Positions 1 to 5,760 of a stretch of 7,012 nucleotides of DNA are shown piece after piece. The position numbers and the translations under genes were made by a program. Source of the stretch: Candidatus Cloacimonadota bacterium (GTDB lineage: Bacteria; Cloacimonadota; Cloacimonadia; Cloacimonadales; Cloacimonadaceae); NCBI GenBank assembly GCA_028683635.1, contig JAQUHL010000102.1:1-7012 (forward strand), written 5' to 3'. The notes beneath the pieces are model-generated. The model was not told the DNA's origin, searched no databases, and saw only the letters and a program-made list of their open reading frames with translations. Numbering within the stretch: position 1 is the stretch's first letter; each line of letters starts with the position of its first letter.

Positions 1-554
1 GCTCCTGAGACTCCGATGGATGCACTTGCGGAAGTTCCGGGAGCTGTTCCCATCGTGCCATAGATCATCTCGATATAGTTTGTGGTTTCATAGAGCTTGA
101 TCTGAAAGTTAACGAGGTTTACAGGTGAAGCGTTGTAATACCATTTCAGATTCTTGTACTCAACCGTAAACACCCGGTTGGGTGCTGTTCCGGTAAGCTC
201 ATAAGCTACGTGGGATTCGGTGTCGTTTGTTTTGAGATCATCCCACAACCCAGCCAGAATGAGGGTCTGGGCAGTCAGATTGTTCGATATCGACGCCGAA
301 GAGCCTTCATTCAGAGTGATGAATCCGTTTGAATTTGCCTTGAAGGTGGAATAAACAGCATCATCAAGCACAAAATTAAATCCGATTGAGATCACCGGAC
401 TCATGGCATCGTCGATCCCGGTACTGTGGATCGTGGTTGGGTTGGCCAAAGCCTGCCAGGTACCTGGTGACTGCTGGAAGGTATAATCCGACATAGCTGA
501 CCATCCCAATGAGGTAATCAGCAGTAAGATCAGTACACTTACAAAATTCTTCAT
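1..554 (-). CDS. Exported beta-sandwich protein, N-terminal part (runs off left edge)
   Basis: The reverse strand reads open from an ATG at 554 to the window edge, giving 184 complete codons with no stop, so the C-terminus is missing. An AGGAG sequence (561-565) lies six bases upstream of the ATG. Residues 1-20 form a signal peptide: one Lys, then a hydrophobic core (VSVLILLLITSLGW), with probable cleavage near Ser19-Ala20. The mature part has alternating beta-strand character, with IGFNF at about 57-61 and NSNGFITL at about 74-81, then ILAGLWDDL and FQIKLYETTNYIEMIYG. This IGFxF...NSNGF pattern is familiar from secreted or cell-surface proteins of Bacteroidota and Cloacimonadota, often large and carrying a C-terminal sorting domain. 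Whether this one has such a domain cannot be seen. The function is unknown; export to the periplasm or surface is inferred. It is divergent from the aldolase gene. Confidence 0.85.
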   Translation of the reverse strand, partial: MKNFVSVLILLLITSLGWSAMSDYTFQQSPGTWQALANPTTIHSTGIDDAMSPVISIGFNFVLDDAVYSTFKANSNGFITLNEGSSASISNNLTAQTLILAGLWDDLKTNDTESHVAYELTGTAPNRVFTVEYKNLKWYYNASPVNLVNFQIKLYETTNYIEMIYGTMGTAPGTSASASIGVSG

Positions 555-619
555 CAGTTTCTCCTATCATTTATTAGAATCTTCTTCTTTACAAAGCCCT
601 TCTGAATAAGGACTTTACC

Positions 620-649
620 ATTATTACATACGGAAAAACAGTATGTTAA
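620..649 (-). promoter_or_regulatory. Putative sigma70-type promoter for the exported protein gene
   Basis: On the reverse strand, TTAACA (644-649; 5 of 6 to consensus) and AATAAT (620-625; 5 of 6) are 18 bases apart. Transcription would start near 613, leaving a leader of about 60 bases. A perfect six-base inverted repeat, ACATAC/GTATGT (626-631 and 641-646), lies between and against the two boxes and could be an operator. The region is AT-rich, so a chance match is possible. Confidence 0.4.
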
Positions 650-738
650 ACCAAAACACTCCTTCCCTTATAACTACACGTAATTCTTTTATGTCAATTT
701 CGTGCCAAACTTAAAAAAAAATACTTCAAAGATTTCTC

Positions 739-768
739 TTGACGGTTTTACTCCAATCTCCGGACAAT
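739..768 (+). promoter_or_regulatory. Putative promoter of the aldolase-GAPDH unit
   Basis: TTGACG (739-744; 5 of 6 to the -35 consensus) is followed after 18 bases by GACAAT (763-768; 4 of 6). A start near 775 would give a leader of about 35 bases carrying the strong ribosome binding site at 796-803. If real, it lies inside the in-frame extension that begins at 702, which supports translation starting at 810. Confidence 0.3.
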
Positions 769-809
769 GTGCAAATAAGATAATATCTACTCATGAAAGG
801 AGGAAACCC

Positions 810-1784
810 ATGTTTCTTACAGGTGATAAACTGAATGAGGTGTTCCTGAAAGCAAAGCGTCAACGCTTTGGTATCATTGCCTCAAACGTTGTTTTCGATA
901 CCCAGATCCGAGCCATTGTGCAGGGCTATAATGCCGCAGCATCCGATGGTTTGATGCAAATGAGTTCCGGAGCCTGCAAATATGCGGCCGGGAGCACCCA
1001 GGATATCAAGGCGGGGGCCAGGTTGATTTCCACTATGATCCAGACCTTCGCTTCCCAATTCCCCACAAGCGGAGTTGGTTTACACATCGATCACGCCACT
1101 CCCAACTATTTTGATTTCATTGTCTTCTGTATTGAAAACAAGCTGGTAAGCTCCGTTATGATCGATGCTTCCCAGGAAGAACTTGCCGAGAACATCCGCG
1201 TAACCCGGGAAGTCGTAAACGTTGCGCACAAACACCATGTCCTGGTGGAAGGTGAGATTGGCCACATTAAAGGCACCGAGGATGAGATCGTTTCCGAGAC
1301 CGAGCTTTATACCGATCCCAGTGAAGCCCTCGAATTTGTGCAAAAGACAAACGTCGATCTCTTTGCTGCCTCAGTAGGCACCAATCACGGCGTCACCAAA
1401 GGTGCCAAAGTGGTGCTCAATCTCGATCTGATCAAACGCATCGACGACCTTCTGATCAAACACAAGGTAGAGCGCGGGCTCGTCCTGCACGGAGCTTCCG
1501 GGCTCACGGATGACCAGCAGCAGATCGCCATCCGCAACGGGGTGGTCAAAATCAACAAAGATACCCACTATCAGATGGATATGGCCAGTGCCATCCAGGC
1601 CTTCTGGGAAAAGGAAAAATATGCCATCGTCTGCCCTGGGGGTACCAATCCGGACGATTATGTGCCCAATAAAGCTAAGTTCGATCCCCGCAAATGGCTC
1701 GTCAAAGGGGAAGAAAAAATGCAAAAAACCGTGGAAGATTTCTGCCGGATGAGTGGCAGTGCCAATAACAGCATCTTATTATGA
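810..1784 (+). CDS. fba: Class II (zinc-dependent) fructose-bisphosphate aldolase
   Basis: A 324-residue cytoplasmic enzyme that reversibly splits fructose 1,6-bisphosphate into dihydroxyacetone phosphate and glyceraldehyde 3-phosphate. Class II signatures are all present. HIDHA (92-96) holds the catalytic Asp94 and zinc ligand His95. VEGEIGHIKGTED (146-158) matches the family's EIGxxxGxED signature. GTNHG contains the likely zinc ligand His193, and LHGASG contains the likely zinc ligand His227. KINKDTH (247-253) matches the phosphate-binding KIN.DT loop. The C-terminal FDPRKWL resembles the DPRxYL motif of the family. The open frame extends upstream to an ATG at 702, but I chose 810: AAAGGAGG (796-803) sits six bases before it, the MFLTGDKLNEVFLKAK start fits the family, and residues encoded at 702-809 look non-homologous. 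It is followed after 14 bases by GAPDH, the next glycolytic step, so the two are probably cotranscribed. Confidence 0.96.
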   Translation: MFLTGDKLNEVFLKAKRQRFGIIASNVVFDTQIRAIVQGYNAAASDGLMQMSSGACKYAAGSTQDIKAGARLISTMIQTFASQFPTSGVGLHIDHATPNYFDFIVFCIENKLVSSVMIDASQEELAENIRVTREVVNVAHKHHVLVEGEIGHIKGTEDEIVSETELYTDPSEALEFVQKTNVDLFAASVGTNHGVTKGAKVVLNLDLIKRIDDLLIKHKVERGLVLHGASGLTDDQQQIAIRNGVVKINKDTHYQMDMASAIQAFWEKEKYAIVCPGGTNPDDYVPNKAKFDPRKWLVKGEEKMQKTVEDFCRMSGSANNSILL

Positions 1785-1798
1785 GACTGGAGAATAAT

Positions 1799-2800
1799 AT
1801 GAAATTGAATGTCGCTATCAATGGCTTTGGGAGAATTGGACGCCTCGTCCTGAGAGCAATCCTCAAAGACCATCCCGATTTCAGGATCGTTGCCATAAAC
1901 GATCTTACCGACGCCAAGACCCTGGCTTTTTTATTTAAGTACGACAGCATCCACAAGCAATTTGCAGGTGATGTTTCCCACACTGACGACAGCCTGATCA
2001 TCAACTCCCAGAAGATCAGGATCTATGCCGAAAAAGATCCCGAAAACCTGCCCTGGAAAGAACTGGGAGTGGATCTGGTGATCGAATCCACCGGTATCTT
2101 TACCACCAGGGAAAAGGCTTCCAAACACCTCAAAGCCGGAGCCCGGAAAGTGATTTTGACCGCTCCCGCCAAGGACACCGTGGATGCCACCATCGTTTTG
2201 GGTGTAAACCATACCACTCTCAGGCCCGAGCACGCCATCGTCTCCAATGCTTCCTGCACCACAAACTGCCTGGCGCCGGTGGCCAAGGTTCTCAACGATA
2301 ATTTCGGCATCCAAAAAGGGCTGATGACCACCATCCATTCCTATACAAACGACCAGCGGATCCTCGATTTCCCGCATAGTGACCTGCGCCGCGCCCGGGC
2401 TGCTGCCATGAGCATGATCCCCACTTCCACAGGTGCCGCTAAAGCCGTCGGCCTCGTGATTCCGGAACTCAATGGCAAGCTCGATGGTCTGGCTATCCGG
2501 GTACCCACTCCCGACGGTTCTCTGGTGGATCTGAGCTGCAATCTGGAAAAACCTGCCACCAAAGAAGAGATCAATCAGGCCATGAAACAAGCTGCCGAAT
2601 CCGAACTGAAGGGAATCCTGATGTATTGCGATGAACCAATCGTTTCCATAGACATCGTGGGCAATTCCCACTCCTCGGTCTTTGATTCCCTCACCACCGC
2701 CGTCAAGGGCAACATGGCAAAAATCTTCAGTTGGTACGACAACGAGTGGGGTTATTCCTGCCGGGTTGCCGATCTTGCTGATTATATGATGAAATTGTAG
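1799..2800 (+). CDS. gap: Glyceraldehyde-3-phosphate dehydrogenase, NAD type
   Basis: A 333-residue enzyme, the usual full length. It oxidatively phosphorylates glyceraldehyde 3-phosphate to 1,3-bisphosphoglycerate in the cytoplasm, and works in reverse in gluconeogenesis. The Rossmann nucleotide-binding motif NGFGRIGR is at 8-15. Asp35 in AINDL is the residue that favours NAD over NADP. The active site SNASCTTNCLAP contains the nucleophile Cys153, and His180 in TIHSYTNDQ is the base. DLRRARAAAMSMIPTSTGAAKA and the C-terminal SWYDNEWGYSCRVADL are standard. An in-frame ATG at 1781 overlaps the aldolase stop, but GGAG (1789-1792), six bases before 1799, and the family's N-terminus (MKLNVAINGFG) select 1799. 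It forms a unit with the upstream aldolase gene and is followed by a hairpin terminator. Confidence 0.97.
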   Translation: MKLNVAINGFGRIGRLVLRAILKDHPDFRIVAINDLTDAKTLAFLFKYDSIHKQFAGDVSHTDDSLIINSQKIRIYAEKDPENLPWKELGVDLVIESTGIFTTREKASKHLKAGARKVILTAPAKDTVDATIVLGVNHTTLRPEHAIVSNASCTTNCLAPVAKVLNDNFGIQKGLMTTIHSYTNDQRILDFPHSDLRRARAAAMSMIPTSTGAAKAVGLVIPELNGKLDGLAIRVPTPDGSLVDLSCNLEKPATKEEINQAMKQAAESELKGILMYCDEPIVSIDIVGNSHSSVFDSLTTAVKGNMAKIFSWYDNEWGYSCRVADLADYMMKL

Positions 2801-2815
2801 CTGTTTATTATATAC

Positions 2816-2857
2816 CCTGCACCCTGGTGATCGAGCATTGGGGTGCAGGTAGTTTTA
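2816..2857 (+). terminator. Rho-independent terminator after gap
   Basis: A perfect nine-base GC-rich stem, CCTGCACCC (2816-2824) with GGGTGCAGG (2841-2849), encloses a 16-base loop and is followed by TAGTTTTA. It begins 15 bases past the GAPDH stop, which fits termination of the fba-gap transcript. The loop is longer than usual and the T-run is interrupted, so some read-through into the next genes is possible. Confidence 0.65.
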
Positions 2858-2875
2858 TGCTTTGATGGATTTGAT

Positions 2876-3289
2876 ATGCCTGTAGTGGAAAGAATGGATT
2901 TTCCCCAGAAACGGCCGCTTAAGATGGTGCTTGTAATGCTCGCCATCATCGGCGCTGCCTTTGGAATCTGGTATCAAAATCACACTCAGGACAGCCTGGC
3001 CAAAAACATCATCATCACCAATCCCGCTATCCTGCAAACGACTACATCATATATCGAAATCGAATATGATCTCGAAAACAGGCTGAAACAGGACAAAGAT
3101 ATCCGGCTCCTGGCCATTGTTTTCGATTCTGCCGGAGAGGAACTCGCTTCCTCGATCTTCATGGTTACTGCCAGAGCTGGCAAAAAAGCACACCGCTCCT
3201 GGATTATTGACAAACTGAACCGCTCCCTGAAAGAAGGTGAAACCCCTTCCTCCGTGCATCTCAGTATCTTCCGCAGAAGAGCTATCTAA
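2876..3289 (+). CDS. Small membrane-anchored protein of unknown function
   Basis: A 137-residue protein I do not recognise. A short basic N-terminus (residues 1-16, ending KRPLK) precedes one hydrophobic segment at about 17-33 (MVLVMLAIIGAAFGIWY). The remaining ~100 residues would lie outside the cytoplasm by the positive-inside rule. That part has alternating strands (SYIEIEYDLE, IRLLAIVFDSAGEEL, SSIFMVTARAG) and a basic end (SIFRRRAI), suggesting a small beta-rich domain. The start is uncertain. A GTG at 2843 in the same frame lies in the terminator stem and is unlikely. ATG 2876 has only a weak GGA six bases upstream, and ATG 2894 has GGAAAG placed too close. The gene ends 34 bases before the histidine kinase with no terminator between, so the two may be cotranscribed. 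Confidence 0.75.
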   Translation: MPVVERMDFPQKRPLKMVLVMLAIIGAAFGIWYQNHTQDSLAKNIIITNPAILQTTTSYIEIEYDLENRLKQDKDIRLLAIVFDSAGEELASSIFMVTARAGKKAHRSWIIDKLNRSLKEGETPSSVHLSIFRRRAI

Positions 3290-3323
3290 GAAACGAAATT
3301 CATACTTTTTGAGGTGGTTGTAA

Positions 3324-4883
3324 ATGAATATGTCAGATTTGGCCAAACTTGGCTGTGATTCACTCAGCGTTGTTTTTGATACCTTACCTATCGGGATTTC
3401 CATTCTGGACAAGGATTTCAATGTCCTGTACCAAAACCCGATAATCCAGAAATGGATCCCCGGCCTGAAAAATGGCGAGCATCTTATCTTCGAAAAGATT
3501 GCCATGGCTTTCAATCCTCCGGATCTGCTTTTGGGACCTCAACTGAAAATCCTTACCCACCGGGTTTTCAATGAGAAACTCGATTACGAAAACCTCCTCA
3601 CCTTCCAGCAAAACCATCGCTGGTACCAATTTAAGTTTTGCGTCAAACCAATGCTGGATTGCAACGGCGAGGTTTGCGGTTTGCTCGAGATTGTGGAAAA
3701 CACTTCCCATCTCTACGAAACAAACCAAGCCCTCGTCCAGGCAAAACGCTTTGAAAATGTGGGACGCCTCGCCAGTGGAATTGCCCACGATTTTAACAAC
3801 ATCCTCCAGGTCATCATCGGTCATTGCGAGATCCTGGGGCCGGCCACCCAGGACAATGAAAAGCTCCGCCGCTCCCTGGACATCATCCTCACCAGCGGGA
3901 AAAAAGCCTCCGCCCTCACCAGACAGATCCTGATGTTCAGCCGCAAACAGGAAACAGAATTTAAGATCATCAACCCCCAAAACCTCCTGGTCAGCCTGGA
4001 AAAGATCCTCTCCCGCATGGTGGGTGAAGATATCAAAATCAATATCGATTGCCATAACAAATACTGCATCAATGCGGATGAAAGCCAGATCGAACAGGTC
4101 TTCCTCAACCTCACCGTCAATGCTCGTGATGCCATGCCCCTGGGTGGAAACATCGAAATCAGGATCACGGATTGTCTGCTAAATGAAATGGACTGCACCC
4201 AGCTCGATTTGGTTGAGCCTGGAAAATATATCTGCGTCAGATTTGGCGATACCGGCAAAGGTATCGAAAGCGAAAACCTCGATCATATCTTCGATCCCTT
4301 CTTTTCCACCAAAGATAAGGGAAAAAGCTTCGGTTTGGGACTTTCAACTGTGTTCAGCATCGTGCGCCAGCACCAGGGCATAATTACCGTCCAAAGCGAA
4401 ATCGATCTGGGAACGGTATTTGAAATCTATCTCCCCGCCCATGATACCTCCACGGAAGTGGCCGAAGAAGAACATATCGAGCTTCAAACTTCCGAAAGCC
4501 GCACGGAAACCATCCTGGTGGTGGAGGACGACATCATGGTCTGCGATCTCGCCTCCCAGGTTTTGGAACTGAATGGCTATGTGGTGGAAGCTGCCCACAC
4601 GATGATGGAAGCGATCGAAAAGGTGCAAAAAACCAGATATGACCTCTATCTTGTGGATATCGTCCTGCCCGATGGCAGCGGGGTTGATCTGATCGAATAT
4701 ATCGAAGATCTCGATCCCCATGCCGCCTTTATCCTCTCCAGCGGCTACACGGATGATAAACCCCAAATCCGCCACGCCATCGAAGCAGGCTATGAATTCA
4801 TGCACAAACCCTATGCCATCAATACCTTGCTCACTACCTGCCGCATGATGCTGGATAAAAAGAAGAACCCCAACGGTTCATAG
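3324..4883 (+). CDS. Hybrid sensor histidine kinase: PAS, HisKA, ATPase, receiver
   Basis: A 519-residue soluble kinase with no membrane segment, so it should sense an internal cue. Domains: PAS-like sensor at about 12-125 (FDTLPIGISILDKDFNVLYQN start); a short helical linker; HisKA with phospho-accepting His155 in GIAHDFNN; HATPase_c at about 255-375 with N-box Asn266 (LNLTVNARDAM), G1 Asp309 (DTGKGI), F-box FDPFFSTK and G2 GLGLS (337-341). An acidic linker (EVAEEEHIEL) follows, then a receiver domain at about 396-510. The receiver has the acidic pair Asp402-Asp403, phospho-acceptor Asp445 (LVDIVLPDG), Ser473 and Lys495 (MHKPY). All catalytic residues are present. The H-box is of the HDFNN class found in NtrB-like hybrid kinases. 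GAGGTGG (3311-3317), six bases before ATG 3324, sets the start. No phosphotransfer protein or DNA-binding partner is in the window, so the output is unknown. Confidence 0.95.
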   Translation: MNMSDLAKLGCDSLSVVFDTLPIGISILDKDFNVLYQNPIIQKWIPGLKNGEHLIFEKIAMAFNPPDLLLGPQLKILTHRVFNEKLDYENLLTFQQNHRWYQFKFCVKPMLDCNGEVCGLLEIVENTSHLYETNQALVQAKRFENVGRLASGIAHDFNNILQVIIGHCEILGPATQDNEKLRRSLDIILTSGKKASALTRQILMFSRKQETEFKIINPQNLLVSLEKILSRMVGEDIKINIDCHNKYCINADESQIEQVFLNLTVNARDAMPLGGNIEIRITDCLLNEMDCTQLDLVEPGKYICVRFGDTGKGIESENLDHIFDPFFSTKDKGKSFGLGLSTVFSIVRQHQGIITVQSEIDLGTVFEIYLPAHDTSTEVAEEEHIELQTSESRTETILVVEDDIMVCDLASQVLELNGYVVEAAHTMMEAIEKVQKTRYDLYLVDIVLPDGSGVDLIEYIEDLDPHAAFILSSGYTDDKPQIRHAIEAGYEFMHKPYAINTLLTTCRMMLDKKKNPNGS

Positions 4884-4940
4884 GGGCAAGCGGCGGTTCG
4901 CCCGGATCAAAATCCAACCCTCCCCCTTCCAAAGCCTCGG

Positions 4941-5102
4941 TCATTCCCGGCTCCGACCGGGAATCCAGAACATCTTTCTTATTGTGAAGCCCAGCGGGCG
5001 ACATAATATAGGCAGGGTGCGCGGCAAAGCCTAAGCCCCTGTAAACGGGAAGGTTTTGCCATTTCTCAGGAAAGTCAACTCCTCCCAGAGTAACATTGCC
5101 AG
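4941..5102 (+). repeat. Tandem repeat unit 1 (162 bases)
   Basis: First full unit of a head-to-tail array. It opens with a palindrome, ATTCCCGG-CTCCGA-CCGGGAAT (4943-4964), inside TCATTCC...CCAG. A GCCC/GGGC mini-hairpin with GGGCGACA follows. Next is a block beginning GGCAGGG and ending CCCCTGTA, whose ends CAGGG (5013-5017) and CCCTG (5037-5041) can pair around an inner GGC-AAA-GCC. The unit ends with a ~60-base tail finishing TAACATTGCCAG. It differs from unit 2 at four positions. Confidence 0.93.
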
Positions 5103-5263
5103 TCATTCCCGGCTCCGACCGGGAATCCAGAACATCTTTCTTATTTGAAGCCCAACGGGCGATATAATATAGGCAGGGTGCGCGGCAAAGCCTAAGCCCC
5201 TGTAATCGGGAAGGTTTTGCCATTTCTCAGGAAAGTCAACTCCTCCCAGAGTAACATTGCCAG
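5103..5263 (+). repeat. Tandem repeat unit 2 (161 bases)
   Basis: Second full unit, directly abutting the first. Compared with unit 1 it has one deleted G (ATTGTGAAG to ATTTGAAG) and three substitutions (CCAGC to CCAAC, GACATA to GATATA, GTAAAC to GTAATC). The tail after GGGAAGG is identical. Such high identity points to a recent duplication or to ongoing exchange between copies. Confidence 0.93.
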
Positions 5264-5363
5264 TCATTCCCGGCTCCGACCGGGAATCCAGAACATCTTT
5301 CTTATTGTGAAGCCCAGCGGGCGACAGATCATAGGCAGGGCGTGGAGTGAAGCGTAACCCCTG
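5264..5363 (+). repeat. Tandem repeat unit 3, partial and mosaic
   Basis: The first 63 bases are identical to unit 1, including the G that unit 2 lacks. It then switches to a related but different version of the next block (GATCATAGGCAGGGCGTGG... in place of TAATATAGGCAGGGTGCGC...). The ends that can pair are kept: CAGGG at 5336-5340 and CCCTG at 5359-5363. The ~60-base tail of units 1 and 2 is absent. Confidence 0.9.
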
Positions 5364-5393
5364 TACAAGCGCAATTCCACAACCACCACCCAA

Positions 5394-5407
5394 GCCCCGT
5401 CAGGGGC
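5394..5407. repeat. GCCCC-GTCA-GGGGC hairpin, fragment of the repeat module
   Basis: A perfect five-base stem with a four-base loop, followed by GACAT. It matches the GCCC-AGC-GGGCGACA mini-hairpin inside the tandem units (preceded there by GAA, here by CAA). It is probably a further decayed or variant copy of that module. Confidence 0.55.
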
Positions 5408-5473
5408 GACATCACTCCTGCTGCATACCAAACACCTTGTCCGGAACCCAATGCCTTTTCAACCTCGTCTCAC

Positions 5474-5501
5474 TTTGTGGCGACGAGGACGTCCCCACCC
5501 C
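5474..5501 (+). repeat. 28-base repeat, copy 1 (TTTGTGGCGAC...)
   Basis: Matches 25 of 28 bases of a second copy 92 bases downstream. It contains a near-palindrome, GTGGCGAC (5477-5484) with GTCCCCAC (5491-5498), one mismatch and a six-base loop, suggesting an ancestral hairpin. Confidence 0.8.
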
Positions 5502-5509
5502 TATTTGGG

Positions 5510-5546
5510 CTGTCGAGCTCCGGTCGACAGAGGCAACGGTTTGCCT
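5510..5546. repeat. Two adjacent small hairpins
   Basis: CTGTCGA (5510-5516) pairs with TCGACAG (5524-5530) around a seven-base loop. Immediately after, AGGCAA (5531-5536) pairs with TTGCCT (5541-5546) around CGGT. The two stems abut with no spacer and lie between the two 28-base repeat copies. Confidence 0.7.
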
Positions 5547-5565
5547 GTTCGGAACGCATATATCC

Positions 5566-5593
5566 TTTGTGGCGACTAGGACGTCTCCTCCCC
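5566..5593 (+). repeat. 28-base repeat, copy 2 (TTTGTGGCGAC...)
   Basis: Second copy of the repeat at 5474-5501, with three substitutions (G to T, C to T, A to T along the plus strand). The potential stem GTGGCGAC (5569-5576) with GTCTCCTC has two mismatches, so this copy looks more decayed than copy 1. Confidence 0.8.
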
Positions 5594-5608
5594 AATTGGT
5601 CGTACTGC

Positions 5609-5637
5609 TTTACAAAAATAAGCCTCACAACAAGCAT
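5609..5637 (+). repeat. 29-base dispersed repeat, left copy
   Basis: Reads TTTACA, four variable bases, TAAGCCTCACAAC, then AAGCAT. It matches 25 of 29 bases at 6706-6734 in the same orientation. The two copies lie on either side of the ArsR-type regulator gene. Confidence 0.75.
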
Positions 5638-5663
5638 GTTCGGTAGTCTGTATTTCGATAAAT

Positions 5664-5723
5664 CGGGATGTGCAACGGTCTTCTGTAATTCTGAACCACA
5701 AAGAAAGACCGTTGCACATCCCG
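5664..5723. repeat. Perfect 19-base inverted repeat (long hairpin)
   Basis: CGGGATGTGCAACGGTCTT (5664-5682) is the exact reverse complement of 5705-5723, with a 22-base loop. It begins 37 bases past the stop codon of the minus-strand regulator gene. No strong T-run follows on either strand (GGCAGACC one way, ATTTATCG the other), so it is not a classic intrinsic terminator. It could still stabilise or end the regulator's mRNA, or be an extragenic palindromic element. No target duplication is visible at its borders. Confidence 0.95.
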
Positions 5724-5760
5724 GGCAGACCAGCCATGCACTGCTCACCTGCCTAAAAAA

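Larger units (their letters stand above)
4884..5760. other. Long gene-free stretch filled with repeats and hairpins
   Basis: Open frames here (on either strand) simply translate repeated DNA and have no family-like features. The first ~57 bases after the kinase stop hold a weak hairpin (GGCG/CGCC at 4892-4902) without a T-run, so I do not call a kinase terminator. The rest is made of the repeat units listed separately: the tandem 161/162-base units, small hairpins around 5394-5546, paired 28-base copies, a 29-base dispersed repeat and a 19-base inverted repeat. Confidence 0.8.

Noticed and set aside
376..570. 64-codon minus-strand frame starting at 570
   Set aside because: It overlaps, in another frame, the signal-peptide gene that starts at 554 with a proper ribosome binding site; it has no coding character of its own.
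702..809. N-terminal extension of the aldolase from an ATG at 702
   Set aside because: The strong ribosome binding site and the family's normal N-terminus both point to 810; the extension has no family-like sequence and overlaps a likely promoter.
1931..2671. 246-codon minus-strand frame antisense to GAPDH
   Set aside because: A codon-bias shadow of a highly conserved gene; no ribosome binding site and no recognisable domain.
3384..4055. 223-codon minus-strand frame antisense to the kinase
   Set aside because: Shadow of the kinase reading frame, which carries complete motifs.
4884..4910. Terminator of the kinase gene
   Set aside because: Only a four-base stem (GGCG/CGCC) with no T-run; too weak to call.
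4941..5363. CRISPR array
   Set aside because: Units are about 162 bases and identical throughout, without short repeats separated by unique spacers, and no cas gene is near.
4834..5393. Minus-strand frames of 129 and 96 codons over the tandem units
   Set aside because: They repeat the same peptide because the DNA is repeated, differ in frame between units, and overlap the kinase end; translated repeat DNA, not genes.
5664..5723. IS or MITE terminal inverted repeats
   Set aside because: The whole element is a 60-base hairpin with no visible target-site duplication and no transposase remnant; insertion-sequence origin is unsupported.
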